Positions 1 through 11,885 of a stretch of 64,000 nucleotides of DNA are shown piece after piece. Origin of the DNA: Aspidiotus rigidus (Eukaryota; Arthropoda; Insecta; Hemiptera; Diaspididae); NCBI GenBank assembly GCA_035079385.1, contig JAVHKY010000056.1, positions 2,108,001-2,172,000 of the forward strand, read 5' to 3'. The notes beneath the pieces are model-generated. The model was not told where the DNA came from. It saw only the letters and a list, made by a program, of their open reading frames with translations, and searched no databases. The translations under genes and the position numbers were made by a program. Each line of letters opens with the position of its first letter. Position 1 is the first letter of the stretch.

Positions 1-435
1 TTAGGAATTTGATCGACGTTCTAGGAAATCGACAAAAACAATAAACGAAAACACAACGCAAGATTTTTCTCTGTCTAAAATCCGATGGCAGTATTCAACC
101 AACGTAGAATCAATCATTCTTATCACTTGTCAGGCGACGAGGATCGAGGATCATCCAGCTTGAAGTCGAAGGTGGGGAAGGGGTTCACAAACATGCAACG
201 CAAACGAGCAACACAATTCAACGTGCAGGAATCTATATTATTAAACGAATCCTCGACCTTGAGCCTCCGCTTATCAGCTCGAAATATTTTTTGACTTTTG
301 GGATTACAAAGTTTAGGCCAAGCGTACAAACCTACGGCGCCTGATTGGCCAAATAATCCGAGTAGTCGTATTAGTGTATTCGTTGGAACATTTTGAATGA
401 TCAAAGATTTTCGTTTCTGTATCACTGTGCAGTGT
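1..435. other. No recognisable gene
   Basis: Unique-looking AT-rich sequence. The short open frames on both strands have no domain, signal peptide or convincing splice context. I see nothing functional here. Confidence 0.4.
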
Positions 436-443
436 TACTATTA

Positions 444-714
444 CTTAGACCATACAACAGATAGACCGAGCATAGCAATGAATCTTTGAACGGAAGACAT
501 GATAAGAATACACATAAGAAAATAAGAGGGACTGGACCTTGTTTACAAATTTGATGGGCGGCGCGGGTGTACGGTGTGTTTCACTGCTCCGCGCGTTCAC
601 CCGCGTTGCCTTCATTGAGGTCCAGTCCCCCTTATTTTCTTATCATGTCTTCCGTTCAACGCGTTGTACACGCGTATATGGCCGATGCTCGGTCTATCTG
701 TTGTATGGTCTAAG
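444..714. mobile_element. MITE family A, copy 1 (8-bp target site)
   Basis: A 271-bp foldback. It begins CTTAGACCATACAACAGATA and ends with the reverse complement of that motif; the terminal inverted repeats are about 30 bp. A second inner inverted repeat (about GACTGGACCT / AGGTCCAGTC) makes the whole unit palindromic. The exact direct repeat TACTATTA flanks it at 436-443 and 715-722. An 8-bp duplication is typical of hAT-type transposases (family knowledge); the assignment to hAT is inference. There is no coding capacity. A second copy lies at 4328-4600. Confidence 0.9.
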
Positions 715-904
715 TACTATTACCACAAGTGTTATGAACTTCCAAATCGTTTTTGTAAAACGTACATAATAATTATTAAGCATATACCATGACTATTTGT
801 TTTGAAAAGGCTCAAAATGGTCATCTTCAATTTCAAGTGCTAACTTTGCTTGTTGGAAGAATTTTATGAAGAATAAAAAATTTCCACCCTGACCAACATT
901 TTTT

Positions 905-2425
905 GGTTATAACAGTTATAACATTACCTAATTATTAGCAAGAAGTTTTGACCGAATAAAACGAAAAGACGAATACTCCGAAGGGAGAGTAAACCTTGCA
1001 AACTCGTATTTGTCTTTTCGTTTTATTATGGATAGCCGTAACTTAGAGGAACGGATTTGTTTAAGTTTTGACCGTTTGACCATCCAAAATACAAAAGAAG
1101 AAGGGATGTATGTCTTGGCTTTTCTATCTAAATTTCCGGAATCCGGGATACCACTATTGTCCCGGAAAATATTTCCAATACGTTTTTGTATTACAAGATG
1201 TTATACACATCATAAAAATTTTTCCAAATGCAGTGAAAGAGTTCAAATTGACAGAAATGAAAGTCGAGGTTTACTTTGGAGGGTGAACGAAGTTATGAAA
1301 TTTTGGAAGGCAACGCCGCAATTCCTCAAAACTTAACAGGATGCATGGATATTAATCATGACACTGTACTCAGTCTATGGACTGAAATTTGTAAATTATT
1401 AGAAACTCTGTATAAAAAGATGGCATAATTGTAATAATAATTAATTTGCAGACGGGAACTGGCTGCCGTAAATTTTTTGCGCCAAAAATTTGATATGAAA
1501 ACTTGATCATAAAATTTCTCTACTTAATTGCAGACAGGTGTGTTTGATGGCAACTTATTCAGCTATTCCCTGATAGATCATCATCATTAATTCATACATC
1601 ATATTTTTAAAGAGTTTGAAGACTAAAACCAGGGCCTGACTAAAACTGGGTCTAGAAGGGAACTGTTCAAACTTCAAAGTGTTCAAACTCTAAAGTTGGA
1701 ATTTTCAATTTTTGAAGTAAGGATCCAAAGCAAGAAGAGAAGTAGAAGACAAAGAGAAAAATATTGAAAATGAAGTGAATTTGCAATGTGGAATTAATGG
1801 ATTTTGAAGAGACTGAAGACTTAGTGACGAGAGCATCGAGTTTGTCCACTGTCCAGACAGGGGTGGAAAGTGGTTGGTGATCCGCTTGAACTTTGGCTTT
1901 GGCTTAAAAGTTTCTCAGCATATTTCATCAGCTTTTACCATGAAATTGATTTATAATGCTAGGGAAACCTCTTGTCGCGTTTTCCCTAATTACAGTCTGA
2001 AGAAATATGAATTGCAAAGAGAACATTGTCTCTTCCTCTTGTAATTTTCTATCCAGTAAGTCCAATTTGAGATTTTTTTGAAGCAAAAATTTATTTATCA
2101 AATTTTGAATTTTTGAATTTTTTATTTGGAACCATATTTTTGAGATAGTGAAGAAAGAATGTGACAGGCTGCATAAAAAGGCATACCGCATTCAACTTTT
2201 TGCCAGCAACAACAAAAATAAATGGAACGCCTCATTAAATTTTAATGTTTGAAATGTAGTTGGTTTATAAAGCTCTGAACAGTTATTATCATTTTGTTGT
2301 TGTTGTTGTATATTTTTTTTTGATTAAATTAAATCTCAAATACTTGTACCTAACTCTCTGAAAATTCAATCTGAAATGGTTATACGGTCAAAACTTCTTG
2401 CTAATAATTAATGTTATAACTAACC
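905..2425. mobile_element. 1.5-kb element with 40-bp terminal inverted repeats
   Basis: The left end (905-955) and the reverse complement of the right end (2380-2425) share about 40 bp, including TTATTAGCAAGAAGTTTTGA. The outermost bases read GGTTA...TAACC and are flanked by TTT on both sides, a possible 3-bp duplication. A 20-bp inner hairpin (AATAAAACGAAAAGACGAAT and its partner) lies at about 957-1026. An open frame at 1010-1336 (108 codons) follows, with no recognisable transposase motif. It is either a diverged internal gene relic or chance. The superfamily is not determined. Confidence 0.7.
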
Positions 2426-2601
2426 TTTATAAATCCAAACGGTCACAACCCCTAATATTATTAATTATTCAAACCTAATCATCAAAGTATCATAAATTAC
2501 CATATGTAAATTCCAAATATGAAATATGAGATAACAATGTCATAATATCATGCCAACCTACAAATTGAAAAATTGAAATAAAAAAACACTGAATACATAG
2601 G

Positions 2602-2632
2602 AGGCGCGCCGAAGGCGCGCCGTCCTGTCTAG
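2602..2632 (+). mobile_element. Helitron-type 3' terminus
   Basis: Two GGCGCGCC blocks separated by GAA form an 8-bp GC-rich hairpin. About 8 nt later comes CTAG (2629-2632), followed by T. A short GC-rich hairpin just before a terminal CTRR, inserted before T, is the known 3' end structure of Helitrons. The matching 5' TC end upstream was not identified, so the length of the element is unknown. Confidence 0.6.
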
Positions 2633-2650
2633 TCTATATTATATAAGGTA

Positions 2651-2787
2651 GGTATTATGCGCAAGTGATAATAATCTGGTTGATAAACAATCAGGAGGAG
2701 CAGTTATTCGGGAATCAGACCAATCAGACGCTGAATAACTGCTCCTCTCACACTTTATCAACCAGATTATTATCACTTGCGCATACC
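2651..2787. mobile_element. Small TA-flanked foldback MITE
   Basis: A near-perfect hairpin of 137 bp. The left arm begins GGTATTATGCGCAAGTGATA; the right arm is its reverse complement apart from a 3-nt indel, and each arm is about 60 bp. TA occurs on both sides (2649-2650, 2788-2789), consistent with a Tc1/mariner-type target site. It sits 18 bp beyond the Helitron end. It has no coding capacity. Confidence 0.75.
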
Positions 2788-2799
2788 TATCTCATATTC

Positions 2800-4174
2800 A
2801 ACGCTGTTTCTTGCTCTGTTTCATTCAAACTGATTCAAACCGCAAACGTTTTTATCACGTCTTGGGGCGGGAAACTGCCGCGTTTATGTGATTTTTGGCG
2901 TTTGTTTACATCTTTCTTATCATACAGGTAGTCATATTATCAAAATGAGAAAATTCAGATCGGAAAATTGACAAAATTCTTGGAAGTTTTGGGCAAACTT
3001 TTATTTTTGCTTCTTTACGGGATGGTAAAATGTAAATATAATCCACAAAATTACAAAAATTATTTGAAAATAAAAACTTGAATCTTTGTTTGACTACAAG
3101 TTTGATAACAAATCAGGCAAACGCTTATACTGTCCACATTAAGAACCCGAAGTGTGAAAGGCTTATAGGAAAAAATTTGCACAATATTTCTCATTTTAGG
3201 ATTTTCTTCTTTTATGCATAGCATAATCTCATTAATATTGAAAAAGGCTTTTCAATTGTACAAATCTAGGTACTTTATTAGTTGCTTATACAAGAGTAAT
3301 TTCGGGTGTTATCCCATCATCAGTTGTGTCGCAACCACGGCAACTGTCAAAAGGAGAAAATATTGCAATATTTTAAAATATTATTTCCCCAAGGGGCAAC
3401 TTGAAAAATTTGCAAAATGGTACCATTGTTCACCATTACTCCAACTCTCCAAGAGTTGTGTTAAAACAGTAAAACACAGTCCAAAAAAAAAAAAAAAAGG
3501 CCGATATTGATCCAGCTGATGGTTGATGGTGGTGAACTGGTGAAAGGGTAATTGCTGTACGTTTGTACAGTAAATGAGGGTGGTCTTAAAAATTATATTA
3601 AATTCATTATTTTGTTCTAAGAAGTTGGATATTTGCATGCTCATTCTTATAACTTTAATAAAAATTATCACTAAAAAGGATAATTCTCCGTTGGTTTTAC
3701 AAATTTACAATGAGTTACAAGCTCTCAAAAAAATTATTTTCTCCTGATATAAACTCATGTGATCACTGTTTCACATTGAGTTAGTATGCGTGTAGTGGTG
3801 TGTTCATGAACGTAATTTGTGATTTGCGATTGCAGCGCGCTGATGACTGCCCAGTTTGAATGCTCAGCCTAGTCACTCACACACAGGAAATACACGTGTA
3901 TGTGTATTACACATAACGGTATGTTGCCGGACGCCCTTTTGACAGAAACGTCTTCGCAATTTTTCCTAATTGCTAATTTGGTTCAACTTAGTTGCAGTCA
4001 TAGATTATAATACTAGTAGGGATGGACCTTGGAAAAATTTCCTGGAAAGTTACTTGGAAAGGAAAGAAATGAAAGAAAGAAATTTATTTTATCTTTCCTT
4101 TCCAAAATTTCCAGTTTTTCCATAAATTGGGGCTAAAATATTTGTTCCATTGGAATCATTGCTGAATTACAGAA
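2800..4174. other. No recognisable gene
   Basis: AT-rich sequence with an A16 run near 3482-3497 and only short open frames without domains. No element ends with a matching partner were found. Confidence 0.4.
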
Positions 4175-4176
4175 TA

Positions 4177-4754
4177 TTGGGATTTAAACTTACAGTTGGG
4201 TAGTTGGTAGCCCTGACGATATTCACCCTTTTGTTCAATGCTTTTTAAATGAAGAAATTTCACGTACCCTTAATTAATAGGATATCGTTTTTCAAAGCAA
4301 ATATAAGCATAAATTTTGTAGTCTGTACTTAGACCATACAACAGATAGACTGAGCATAGTAATGAATCTTTGAACGGAGAACATGATAAGAATACACATA
4401 AGAAAATAAGGGGGACTGGACCTTGTTTACAAGTTTGATGAGCGGCGCGGGTGTACGGTGCGTTTCACTGTTCCGCGCGTTCACCCGCGAAGGGGGGGGG
4501 GTGAGGTCCAGTCCCCCTTATTTTCTTATCATGTCTTCCGTTCAACGCGTTGTACACGCTTATATGGCCGATGCTCGGTCTATCTGTTGTATGGTCTAAG
4601 AGTCTGTATCATCAATATGAAATACAAAAAAAAATTGTAGCAATAAATGATATATTGAAAAAATAACAGTTGATTGAAAATCAATGTATGAACGTATATA
4701 AATTCTCTAATTCACCCTTTCAGTAGCGCTCTCTAGTATAGGTTTAAGCCCCAA
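4177..4754. mobile_element. TA-flanked MITE family B, copy 1, interrupted by MITE A
   Basis: The ends read TTGGGATTTAAA and TTTAAGCCCCAA with TA on both sides (4175-4176, 4755-4756). It is interrupted by a family A MITE at 4328-4600. Without that insert and one 8-bp duplication it is about 297 bp, matching the uninterrupted copy at 37962-38256 (295 bp, opposite orientation). A partial copy (right end only) lies at about 8576-8712. TA target sites suggest a Tc1/mariner-type MITE (inference). Confidence 0.85.
4328..4600. mobile_element. MITE family A, copy 2, nested in MITE B
   Basis: A 273-bp foldback with the same ends as the copy at 444-714. The exact 8-bp duplication AGTCTGTA lies at 4320-4327 and 4601-4608. 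The paralogous host repeat at 37962-38256 holds only one copy of that octamer (38108-38115 on the other strand), so it is an empty-site comparison. The centre differs from copy 1 by a G9 run near 4492-4501. Confidence 0.93.
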
Positions 4755-4756
4755 TA

Positions 4757-5286
4757 TACAACCTAATACGAGTATCTTTTTCTAATATCTTTTACTCGTA
4801 TTTCTTTTGTGACATGAGATGAGATTGTGACACTGTCTTTCAAATTTTGATAGATTTTGAATACTTGGATAGTTTGCGCAATCTGACAAACCAATCAGTG
4901 TGTTTATTTAGAGAAAAATGTGTTCTTATTGGTCGAGGTGGTCGAGATATAATTTGAGTTTAGCTAAACAAAGGGCTGGTGTGATAGTATTAATGGAAAT
5001 GATAGTATTATAAATTATGATGAGAGAAACCTGTTTTAATTGAAAAAAAAATTAATTTCTCAAATTTTCATAAATTTCCATTATTTCTTTCCGGAAGAAT
5101 CTAATTGGGGGAAAAAAAATTTCTTGCCAAGACACATTCCTAAATACTAGAGAACCTAGATATTGATATTCTACTGGCCATTTAGTGCGTGTCAAGATTA
5201 GTCGCTTATCAGAGTAGACCAATTCCCCGGTAACGTCACAGTGTTGATAACAGTGAGCGATGGTGAGTCAAGGTACCCACATTTGT
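4757..5286. other. No recognisable gene
   Basis: AT-rich sequence without long open frames or paired repeat ends. Confidence 0.35.
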
Positions 5287-5680
5287 AATCGACATTACAA
5301 TTGGGATGTTAACCTATGTTTGGTAGCGCTAGAATCGCCTTCCTCTCTCGCCGCACTCGCTTGAATTTCTGGGTGACGATTTTACGTTCAATGTATTCGG
5401 CCATAAGAAACGAGATTTCCAATTAGTCGTAGATGACTCAATACTTCACCATTAGAATTACTTCTTTCAGTTATCGATTCTCTTGAAGTGTTTAAACAAT
5501 TTATAGGATATAATTTTTTGATATTACGAATTGTAATAATTTAAATTGTATTTGAAAATTGCAAATTCCCCATCATGAAGCATGGTACGTTAAAATTATC
5601 CCCCACATGTTCGAGCACGGCTACCAACTTACGCAACTTGGGTTAACATCCCAATTATTGGGCCAATCATGATGTCGATT
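5287..5680. mobile_element. Inverted-repeat element
   Basis: The left end AATCGACAT...AATTGGGATGTTAACC is matched in reverse complement at the right end (GGTTAACATCCCAATT...ATGTCGATT). The right arm carries about 13 extra bases. The interior is non-coding. No clean target-site duplication was seen, so the boundaries are approximate. Confidence 0.6.
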
Positions 5681-5686
5681 GCCATA

Positions 5687-5867
5687 AGAATACACAGGGA
5701 ACGATTCAATCACATACAGATATTCAAAAACAAGATGTTCCTAATGTATTACAGATCTCTATCTGGAATCTAGAAGTTCTCTGGAATTCAAATATGTAGC
5801 TTTTATTGCTAACGTACTTCTTGTTCTTGAATACTAGTGAATGATCAAAACGTTCCCTGTGTATTCT
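5687..5867. mobile_element. TA-flanked MITE, AGAATACACAGGGAACG ends
   Basis: A 181-bp element. The ends AGAATACACAGGGAACG and CGTTCCCTGTGTATTCT are perfect inverted repeats, extended imperfectly by ATTCA/TGATC. TA dinucleotides flank it at 5685-5686 and 5868-5869. It lies 6 bp from the preceding element and 9 bp from a Helitron end. Non-coding. Confidence 0.85.
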
Positions 5868-5876
5868 TATATGGGA

Positions 5877-5912
5877 CTAGCTGAATTACCCGCCCTTTGG
5901 GCGGCACATTGT
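5877..5912 (-). mobile_element. Helitron-type 3' terminus (minus strand)
   Basis: Read on the minus strand, a GCCGCCC-AAA-GGGCGG hairpin is followed about 9 nt later by CTAG (5880-5877) and then T. This is the same architecture as at 2602-2632. The body of the element would extend rightwards into 5.9-7.3 kb, but its 5' end was not found. Confidence 0.6.
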
Positions 5913-7390
5913 AGCAATATAAGCGTATATCTGTTCAGACTAAATACTAAAATGACTGTTACAGGAATTAACTTTAATAACTGAAAAAGAAAATTAAAAA
6001 AAAAAAACAAAAACAAAACAAAAATCAATATTATAGAAAAACAGAAGCGAGTTACAATATCGTTTGTTTTCGCTACGAATTACAAATTATTATACTATTT
6101 CAGTAGCTACTTGAAGGTTTCTTGCATCTTTGAAATTCATTATTCGAATTTTTTTAAATAATTTCAATCATTCCTTCTTCTTTTTTTTTTTTTTTTTTTT
6201 CGGTAATTACGGGGATATTTTTAATAGTCCCTGAATTCAATCTACAGTTTCTCTTCTCCTGTCAATATCTAGAACCCAAAAGATCTGAAGCTTTTTTTCT
6301 CACCGAGATTTAGTATCAAGAGATCCGAATTTCTTTCTGTTGAGGTCTACCGATGAAAAGATTTGAATTTTTTCGTTTTAGTCAGGTTTGAAATTCAATT
6401 TTTCATTCCATCTTCATTAAAAGAAAAGTTCTTAATACGAAAATAATAGTGTCTTATTATTACAAAAATTTTTTTCTGTCCAATTTTTCAATGCTTTCTT
6501 TTGTATGTATTAATTTTTCGGTCAAAAGTTTCAATTTTTTGTGATTTCTTTGTTTTTTCGTTGATGCATTTTTTTTATGTTGATTTTTTAATGTTTTTTG
6601 TGAAATTATTCTCAACCGCTTATAGTTTTTGTTTTTTTGTGATTTTTAACTTTTTATTTCGTGCGAAAAAATCTTACCCACAATAAATTCCACCACATAA
6701 ATCATCTTCTTACCGTGATGCTTTGCACAATAAGACTTTTTCCCTTCTTTAGTAAAATTCTGCTGCAAAAATTAAATACATCAGGAAACGGTGGTAGCTA
6801 AACTAATTTCATATTTTCATCTTTAAATAAATTTGCAACACGCGATAAGCAAACGACGTTCATACTTTTTAGTTTATAATCAAAATTAACGTTATAAGGA
6901 AGACCACTTATCATTATCATTAGCGCGTCTGCCTTGCCGTTGACTTCTTTTCTTTTTGACAACAAACGAATGTCGACTAAGATGAGATTTCTGACGTTTT
7001 GCTATTTTTACTGCATTAAGATCGGACTTCTTTCGTTTTGCCCCACTGAGAAAACACTGACTGGAATTTGGTAGAGACTTTGTTACAAACTACAATACAC
7101 AAACAGGTCTGTGCATGCATTACGCATACAAAAATCTTCGCATGGTGAGAAAGCACGTTCATGCATGGAAGGAAAGTACAGCGCTTCATACGTCCTGCTG
7201 CGCCTTAAAACTTTAAAACTCGATTAAAGCCGCGCTAATGAAATTTTTTGAAAAATTTTTGAAAAATTTTGACGTTAGAACCTTCTACACATAAATACCG
7301 ACCTACACTGAAGAGTACAACTTGATAAATTCAGAATTCGATGAGTTAAACCGAGGACATAAAAACCCGATTAAAGATAAGAAGATACTC
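5913..7390. other. AT-rich region, no recognisable gene
   Basis: Contains a T run of about 21 near 6179-6200 and strongly T-rich sequence at 6.4-6.7 kb that generates chance open frames. It may be the body of the minus-strand Helitron whose end lies at 5877. Confidence 0.35.
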
Positions 7391-7395
7391 CTATA

Positions 7396-7989
7396 GGGCT
7401 TTTCCATGTCGGCGTATTGCATACGTATTCTCCTACGTGTTATCGAAATGGTAGTATTTCTAACATTGCTCTTATGGGTGTTGCTGGATTGCATATTCAT
7501 TTTCATTGTTGTGTAGTTTGCCATAAGAGCAATGTTAGAAATACTACCATTTGAGGAGTTATCTGTCAAAAGGGCACCCGTGAGCAATAGTTGATTTTCA
7601 AAATATGTCTTTGGAGTTTCATGTTCAGATTACTCATTCCACATTCATTTTATCACAAAATCTATGATGACAAAAAATATTTTGCGTGTTTACAGATCAC
7701 TAATTATTTTTCAAATTGATCGACAAATGAATGTGGGACAATTCAATAAAGATGTGTACCTCGGGTGCCCTTTTTATGGAGATGAGGTTGAGTGACCATA
7801 AGCGTAAATGTAATTTTTTGTTTTTTCAAAATTTTGTATATTGATAGGAAATGGTTCAGAGAATTCAAAAATGTGGATATCCACAAAAATGACACCCCTT
7901 TGACGGGTGCCTTTTTGACAGATCTTCAACTCCTCATTTCGATAACACGTAGGAGAATATATATGCAATACGCCGACATGGAAAAGCCC
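7396..7989. mobile_element. TA-flanked MITE family C, copy 1, interrupted
   Basis: The left half (7396-7552) and the right tail (7936-7989) match the intact copy at 20030-20240. The ends are GGGCTTTTCCATGTCGGCG and its reverse complement, with TA at 7394-7395 and 7990-7991. A 383-bp element has inserted into the right arm; removing it and one ATTT restores the arm. The arms are about 85 bp with a short loop. Confidence 0.88.
7553..7935. mobile_element. Nested element with GAGGAGTT ends
   Basis: A 383-bp insertion inside MITE C. The left end reads GAGGAGTTATCTGTCAAAAG; the right end, reversed, is the same apart from four extra bases after GAGGAGTT. ATTT is duplicated at 7549-7552 and 7936-7939, and the intact copy of the host MITE near 20185-20195 has a single ATTT there. 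The interior is non-coding. A 4-bp duplication does not by itself identify the superfamily. Confidence 0.8.
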
Positions 7990-8204
7990 TATAATAGAAA
8001 TGAAAACACAACTGATACAGGCTTTGATAAGAGGCAGGAAGGACAGAATCAGAATGCACTCACACATAAACACACGCATCTCAAATCCCAATCACATGAT
8101 GTTGCGTCATACTGGACGGGAGAACGCTGAGATCTCAATAAGAAAGTGGGCATTTTGTTAAGTATCAGCGTAGCAACACTGAACACACAATTTTTAAGTA
8201 AAGT

Positions 8205-8545
8205 GTAACAGTGTATGTACACCAAACGTACAAACGAACAGAACTAATGTGTTGCTTTGCAAACGAACACAGCGAATGTGGTTGCTTTAGCACTGATAAC
8301 GATGCAATGTGTTGGAGTTGCGCTAGGGTAACCGATAAGTGAAGTGAATATATACGTACTCACACATACAAACAAACGCGAAACGTCTCTTAAAGCTCAA
8401 ATTACAGCTTACCGAAAACACTTTTCACGATTTCACTTCGATATAAACACTCTAGGAGGTATCAACTTTCAGCATGCTGACTTTCATGTCGTTTGGTTCC
8501 GTAGTTTCGACGTGAAAAGGCGACAATGACTCTCTTATAATGTAG
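8205..8545. repeat. Diverged unit of the 393-bp tandem repeat
   Basis: Shares most of its length with the two identical units at 8641-9426, from about ACGTACAAACGAACAGA to GGCGACAA...CTCTTATAAT, but with many substitutions. It lacks the MITE B end that the identical units carry. It looks like the ancestral unit. Confidence 0.75.
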
Positions 8546-8640
8546 ATAGATGGATTAAATTGAATCAAATAAATTAAATACAAAAAAAATTGTAGCAATA
8601 AATGATATATTGAAAAAATAACAGTTGATTGAAAATCAAT

Positions 8641-9426
8641 GTATGATGAACGAACATAAATTCTCCGATTCACCCTTTCAGTAGCGCTCTCTGGTGTAGG
8701 TTTAAACCCCAATACACCGGAAGTACAAACGAACAGAGCTAATGTGTTGCTTTACGCAAACAAACAGAGTGAATGTGGTTGCTTTGGCGCTGATAACGAT
8801 GCAATGTGTTGCGCTGGGGTAATTGATAAGCGAAGTAAATATATACGTACTCACACATACACACAGACGCAAAATGTCTTTTAAAGCTCAATTACAGCTT
8901 ACCGAAAATACTTTTTACAATTTTACTTCGATATAAACACTCTAGGAGGTATCAACTTTCATCATGCTGACTTTCATGTCGTTTGGTTTGGTAGTTTTCA
9001 CGTGAAAAGGCGACAACGGCTCTCTTATAATATGTATGATGAACGAACATAAATTCTCCGATTCACCCTTTCAGTAGCGCTCTCTGGTGTAGGTTTAAAC
9101 CCCAATACACCGGAAGTACAAACGAACAGAGCTAATGTGTTGCTTTACGCAAACAAACAGAGTGAATGTGGTTGCTTTGGCGCTGATAACGATGCAATGT
9201 GTTGCGCTGGGGTAATTGATAAGCGAAGTAAATATATACGTACTCACACATACACACAGACGCAAAATGTCTTTTAAAGCTCAATTACAGCTTACCGAAA
9301 ATACTTTTTACAATTTTACTTCGATATAAACACTCTAGGAGGTATCAACTTTCATCATGCTGACTTTCATGTCGTTTGGTTTGGTAGTTTTCACGTGAAA
9401 AGGCGACAACGGCTCTCTTATAATAT
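8641..9426. repeat. Perfect 393-bp tandem duplication
   Basis: Units 8641-9033 and 9034-9426 are identical by eye over their whole length. Each begins GTATGATGAACGAACAT, carries the right end of a family B MITE and finishes CTCTCTTATAATAT. Identity implies a recent duplication, gene conversion or an assembly artefact. Non-coding. A short GATA run follows at 9428-9443. Confidence 0.92.
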
Positions 9427-9444
9427 AGAGATAGATAGATAGAT

Positions 9445-11880
9445 TCTAATATGGCTGCCCCAAAGCCAGCAGCAGAGAACAATCATTCAATCACAATCAA
9501 AGATGTTGACGTCACAAGAAATCGGTCTGTTGTCAAAGAGTTGGTAAAACAATGAAATTCTCATAACGCACTGTACAACTTTTAACTTGGATAGGTGAAT
9601 GAAAATTTATTCTTTCAGGCTGAAATTTTCAGGTAAATTTTTTAGTAACGTTCTTAGTTGAAAGTACGCAAAGCGTATTTAGAAATTTTGAGAAACTAGA
9701 ATATAGCTCCCATAAGACGTGTGTTAAACGCGGTGTACCCAGAACTACTCCCGATTCATCATCAAAAATAAATGAGGACGTATAGACGCATCCATCAAGG
9801 CCTTTCTTGTAGAGGCCATGATCTTTAGACGTTTCAGTTATATTTGCCGACCTTTTTATTTTATTTATTTATTTATTATTTTTTTTTTTTTTCTATATGG
9901 AATTTTACCCATCACTGTAAAAAATGCCTCTGTCATCTCTTTTTCATCCGTTTCCTCTGAATTCAATATTCAACATATATTGACAATGTATTATTGCATC
10001 CTCTAGAAAAAGAGTTGCTCTTCAAGAATTTTTGTTCTTACACTTTTTTGATTAAACTTATTCTTACAAGTTAAACCCACTCAAATCTTCAAATTTGTTT
10101 TTCTGTGATTTCCTTCAAATAATATTTGCACCCTGGCTAACAGCTTTAACAGTATAGTCAAAGTAATGAATGACAGCTAGCGCTGAAAGCCAAACGTAAA
10201 AAGTTGAAAAATAGCTGTATTTTTCATATTTTTTCAATTTTTTGAAGCCAAAGCCCAAGCTTTATTTTTCAGGGCTGCAAATTTAAGCCTGAAGCTGATG
10301 TTTTTCTTCAAAATATCCAAAAGCTAGCCGAAAAATAGCTTTATTTATTTGTTCATTTCCATATTTTTCTGAAGGCAGATGCCAAAGTCAAAGTTGTATT
10401 TTTCAGAGTCAGAAGTTTAAGCAAAAACACAAACCATATCGTTTGGCTGTTGTACTCTAACACTCTGAGTCAAAGGCTAACAGCATCAGTAACAGCTCTG
10501 CTGTAAAAAGTTGAATTGATGTGTCTGCAAAAACAAGAACAGAATCACGGAAAAGTATTGCAACAAATTGAAAAATGTGTTTGGAAAAAAATCAGATCAT
10601 TAATAAAGATGTTCAGTTCTTTAATATTTGTTTTTAATTTAGAATTCAATTCAATAATAATAATTTATTTTCTACAACAAGTTTTTGATCATCAGGTCGG
10701 CCAGGGATTGGCACACCATAATAGTTGACACAATGCATACCTATCTGCCGTACACAATATAGAATGGGCACACATTCTACACATTGATGACCGGTAAAAA
10801 AAAAAAAAGTATTCTTGTTGATGTCAGCCACAGTATAGTAAAGAGGTATTAACACTACACACAATTCTTGTCACACAAAATAATGTAGTTCTTACTGGAT
10901 TCCGCTGCGTTTGCTGCGCCGTTGTGAATGCCTTCCGCACCCCACCAGCGTTGTTACCTTACCAGAGGTACCATAGTATTGACAAATTTCCAAGGGTTAT
11001 AAAAAATCAAGAAATTTACATACAAGAATAATATTTCTTTGAAATATGTAGAGCATAATGAGTAGTCTATTTGTACCACGTTTCAGATTTTTTGGTCAAT
11101 TTCCGAGTTTTCTACAATTTTTTTAAAAATAGTGAAGTTATATAAGACTAATAAGATTCCATGTATAACTGGGGAACTGATCATTGGCGCTATGTAGTGG
11201 CAAAACACTCAAGTACATCATTTCTTGTGACAGCTTTTGTAATGGTGAACATAGGCCAATAGGCAAGTGTCAATACCTCTTTATTCTTTAAATATACAGT
11301 GATATGGAATGCTAGCGACTGGTAAGTGTAATGTAAAAATTGTGTCCGCAGGATAGAGGGGCTCTGGTAGGCAATGTGAGATACGTATACTGGGAGCAGA
11401 CGTGTTTGTGTGTGTTTGTGGCTTGTTCTTTGTTTGTTTGTGAGCGTACAACTACCATTCACGGCTCTCATAATGCTTCTAGATGGTGCCTATGTATTCA
11501 ATTCCTGTATGTCTGACCGCTTATTGGATCGCGCTGGCAGTCCATATTACGTAGTTATATATATAGTCGAAGTCTTTATTGTACCAAAGCTTCATTACTA
11601 CAACAATTAAAATGAATTACGCGGAAGACCTTGTCTCGTTGTTTTTGCAGTTTTGCTACAGCGCGGCAGAGCTAAGCAGCTGAGCTAACAGCTAGCTTCA
11701 GGTCTACGACACTAGCGCTGTATGGCTCACGATGTACTAGGGTACTAGGTTTATGTGTGGAGTGGAGTGGACTGTGGTTGGGGAAACTTTTTTTTATCAA
11801 TGGACTGAGTTTTTTGTGATAACAAAATATGGATAAATACCTTGGATATTTCCAAGCGCAATTTTACTCCCATAAGAAAT
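9445..11880. other. No recognisable gene
   Basis: AT-rich sequence. At 10.13-10.5 kb there are loosely repeated motifs (AAAAATAGCT, GCTAACAGC) without clear element ends. T-rich (9870-9893) and A-rich (10797-10808) runs are present. The open frames are short and domainless. Confidence 0.35.
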
Positions 11881-11885
11881 AATAC

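Noticed and set aside
2602..2620. GGCGCGCC pair considered as a cloning or vector artefact
   Set aside because: Followed by CTAG-T in Helitron spacing and flanked by ordinary genomic sequence; no vector sequence seen.
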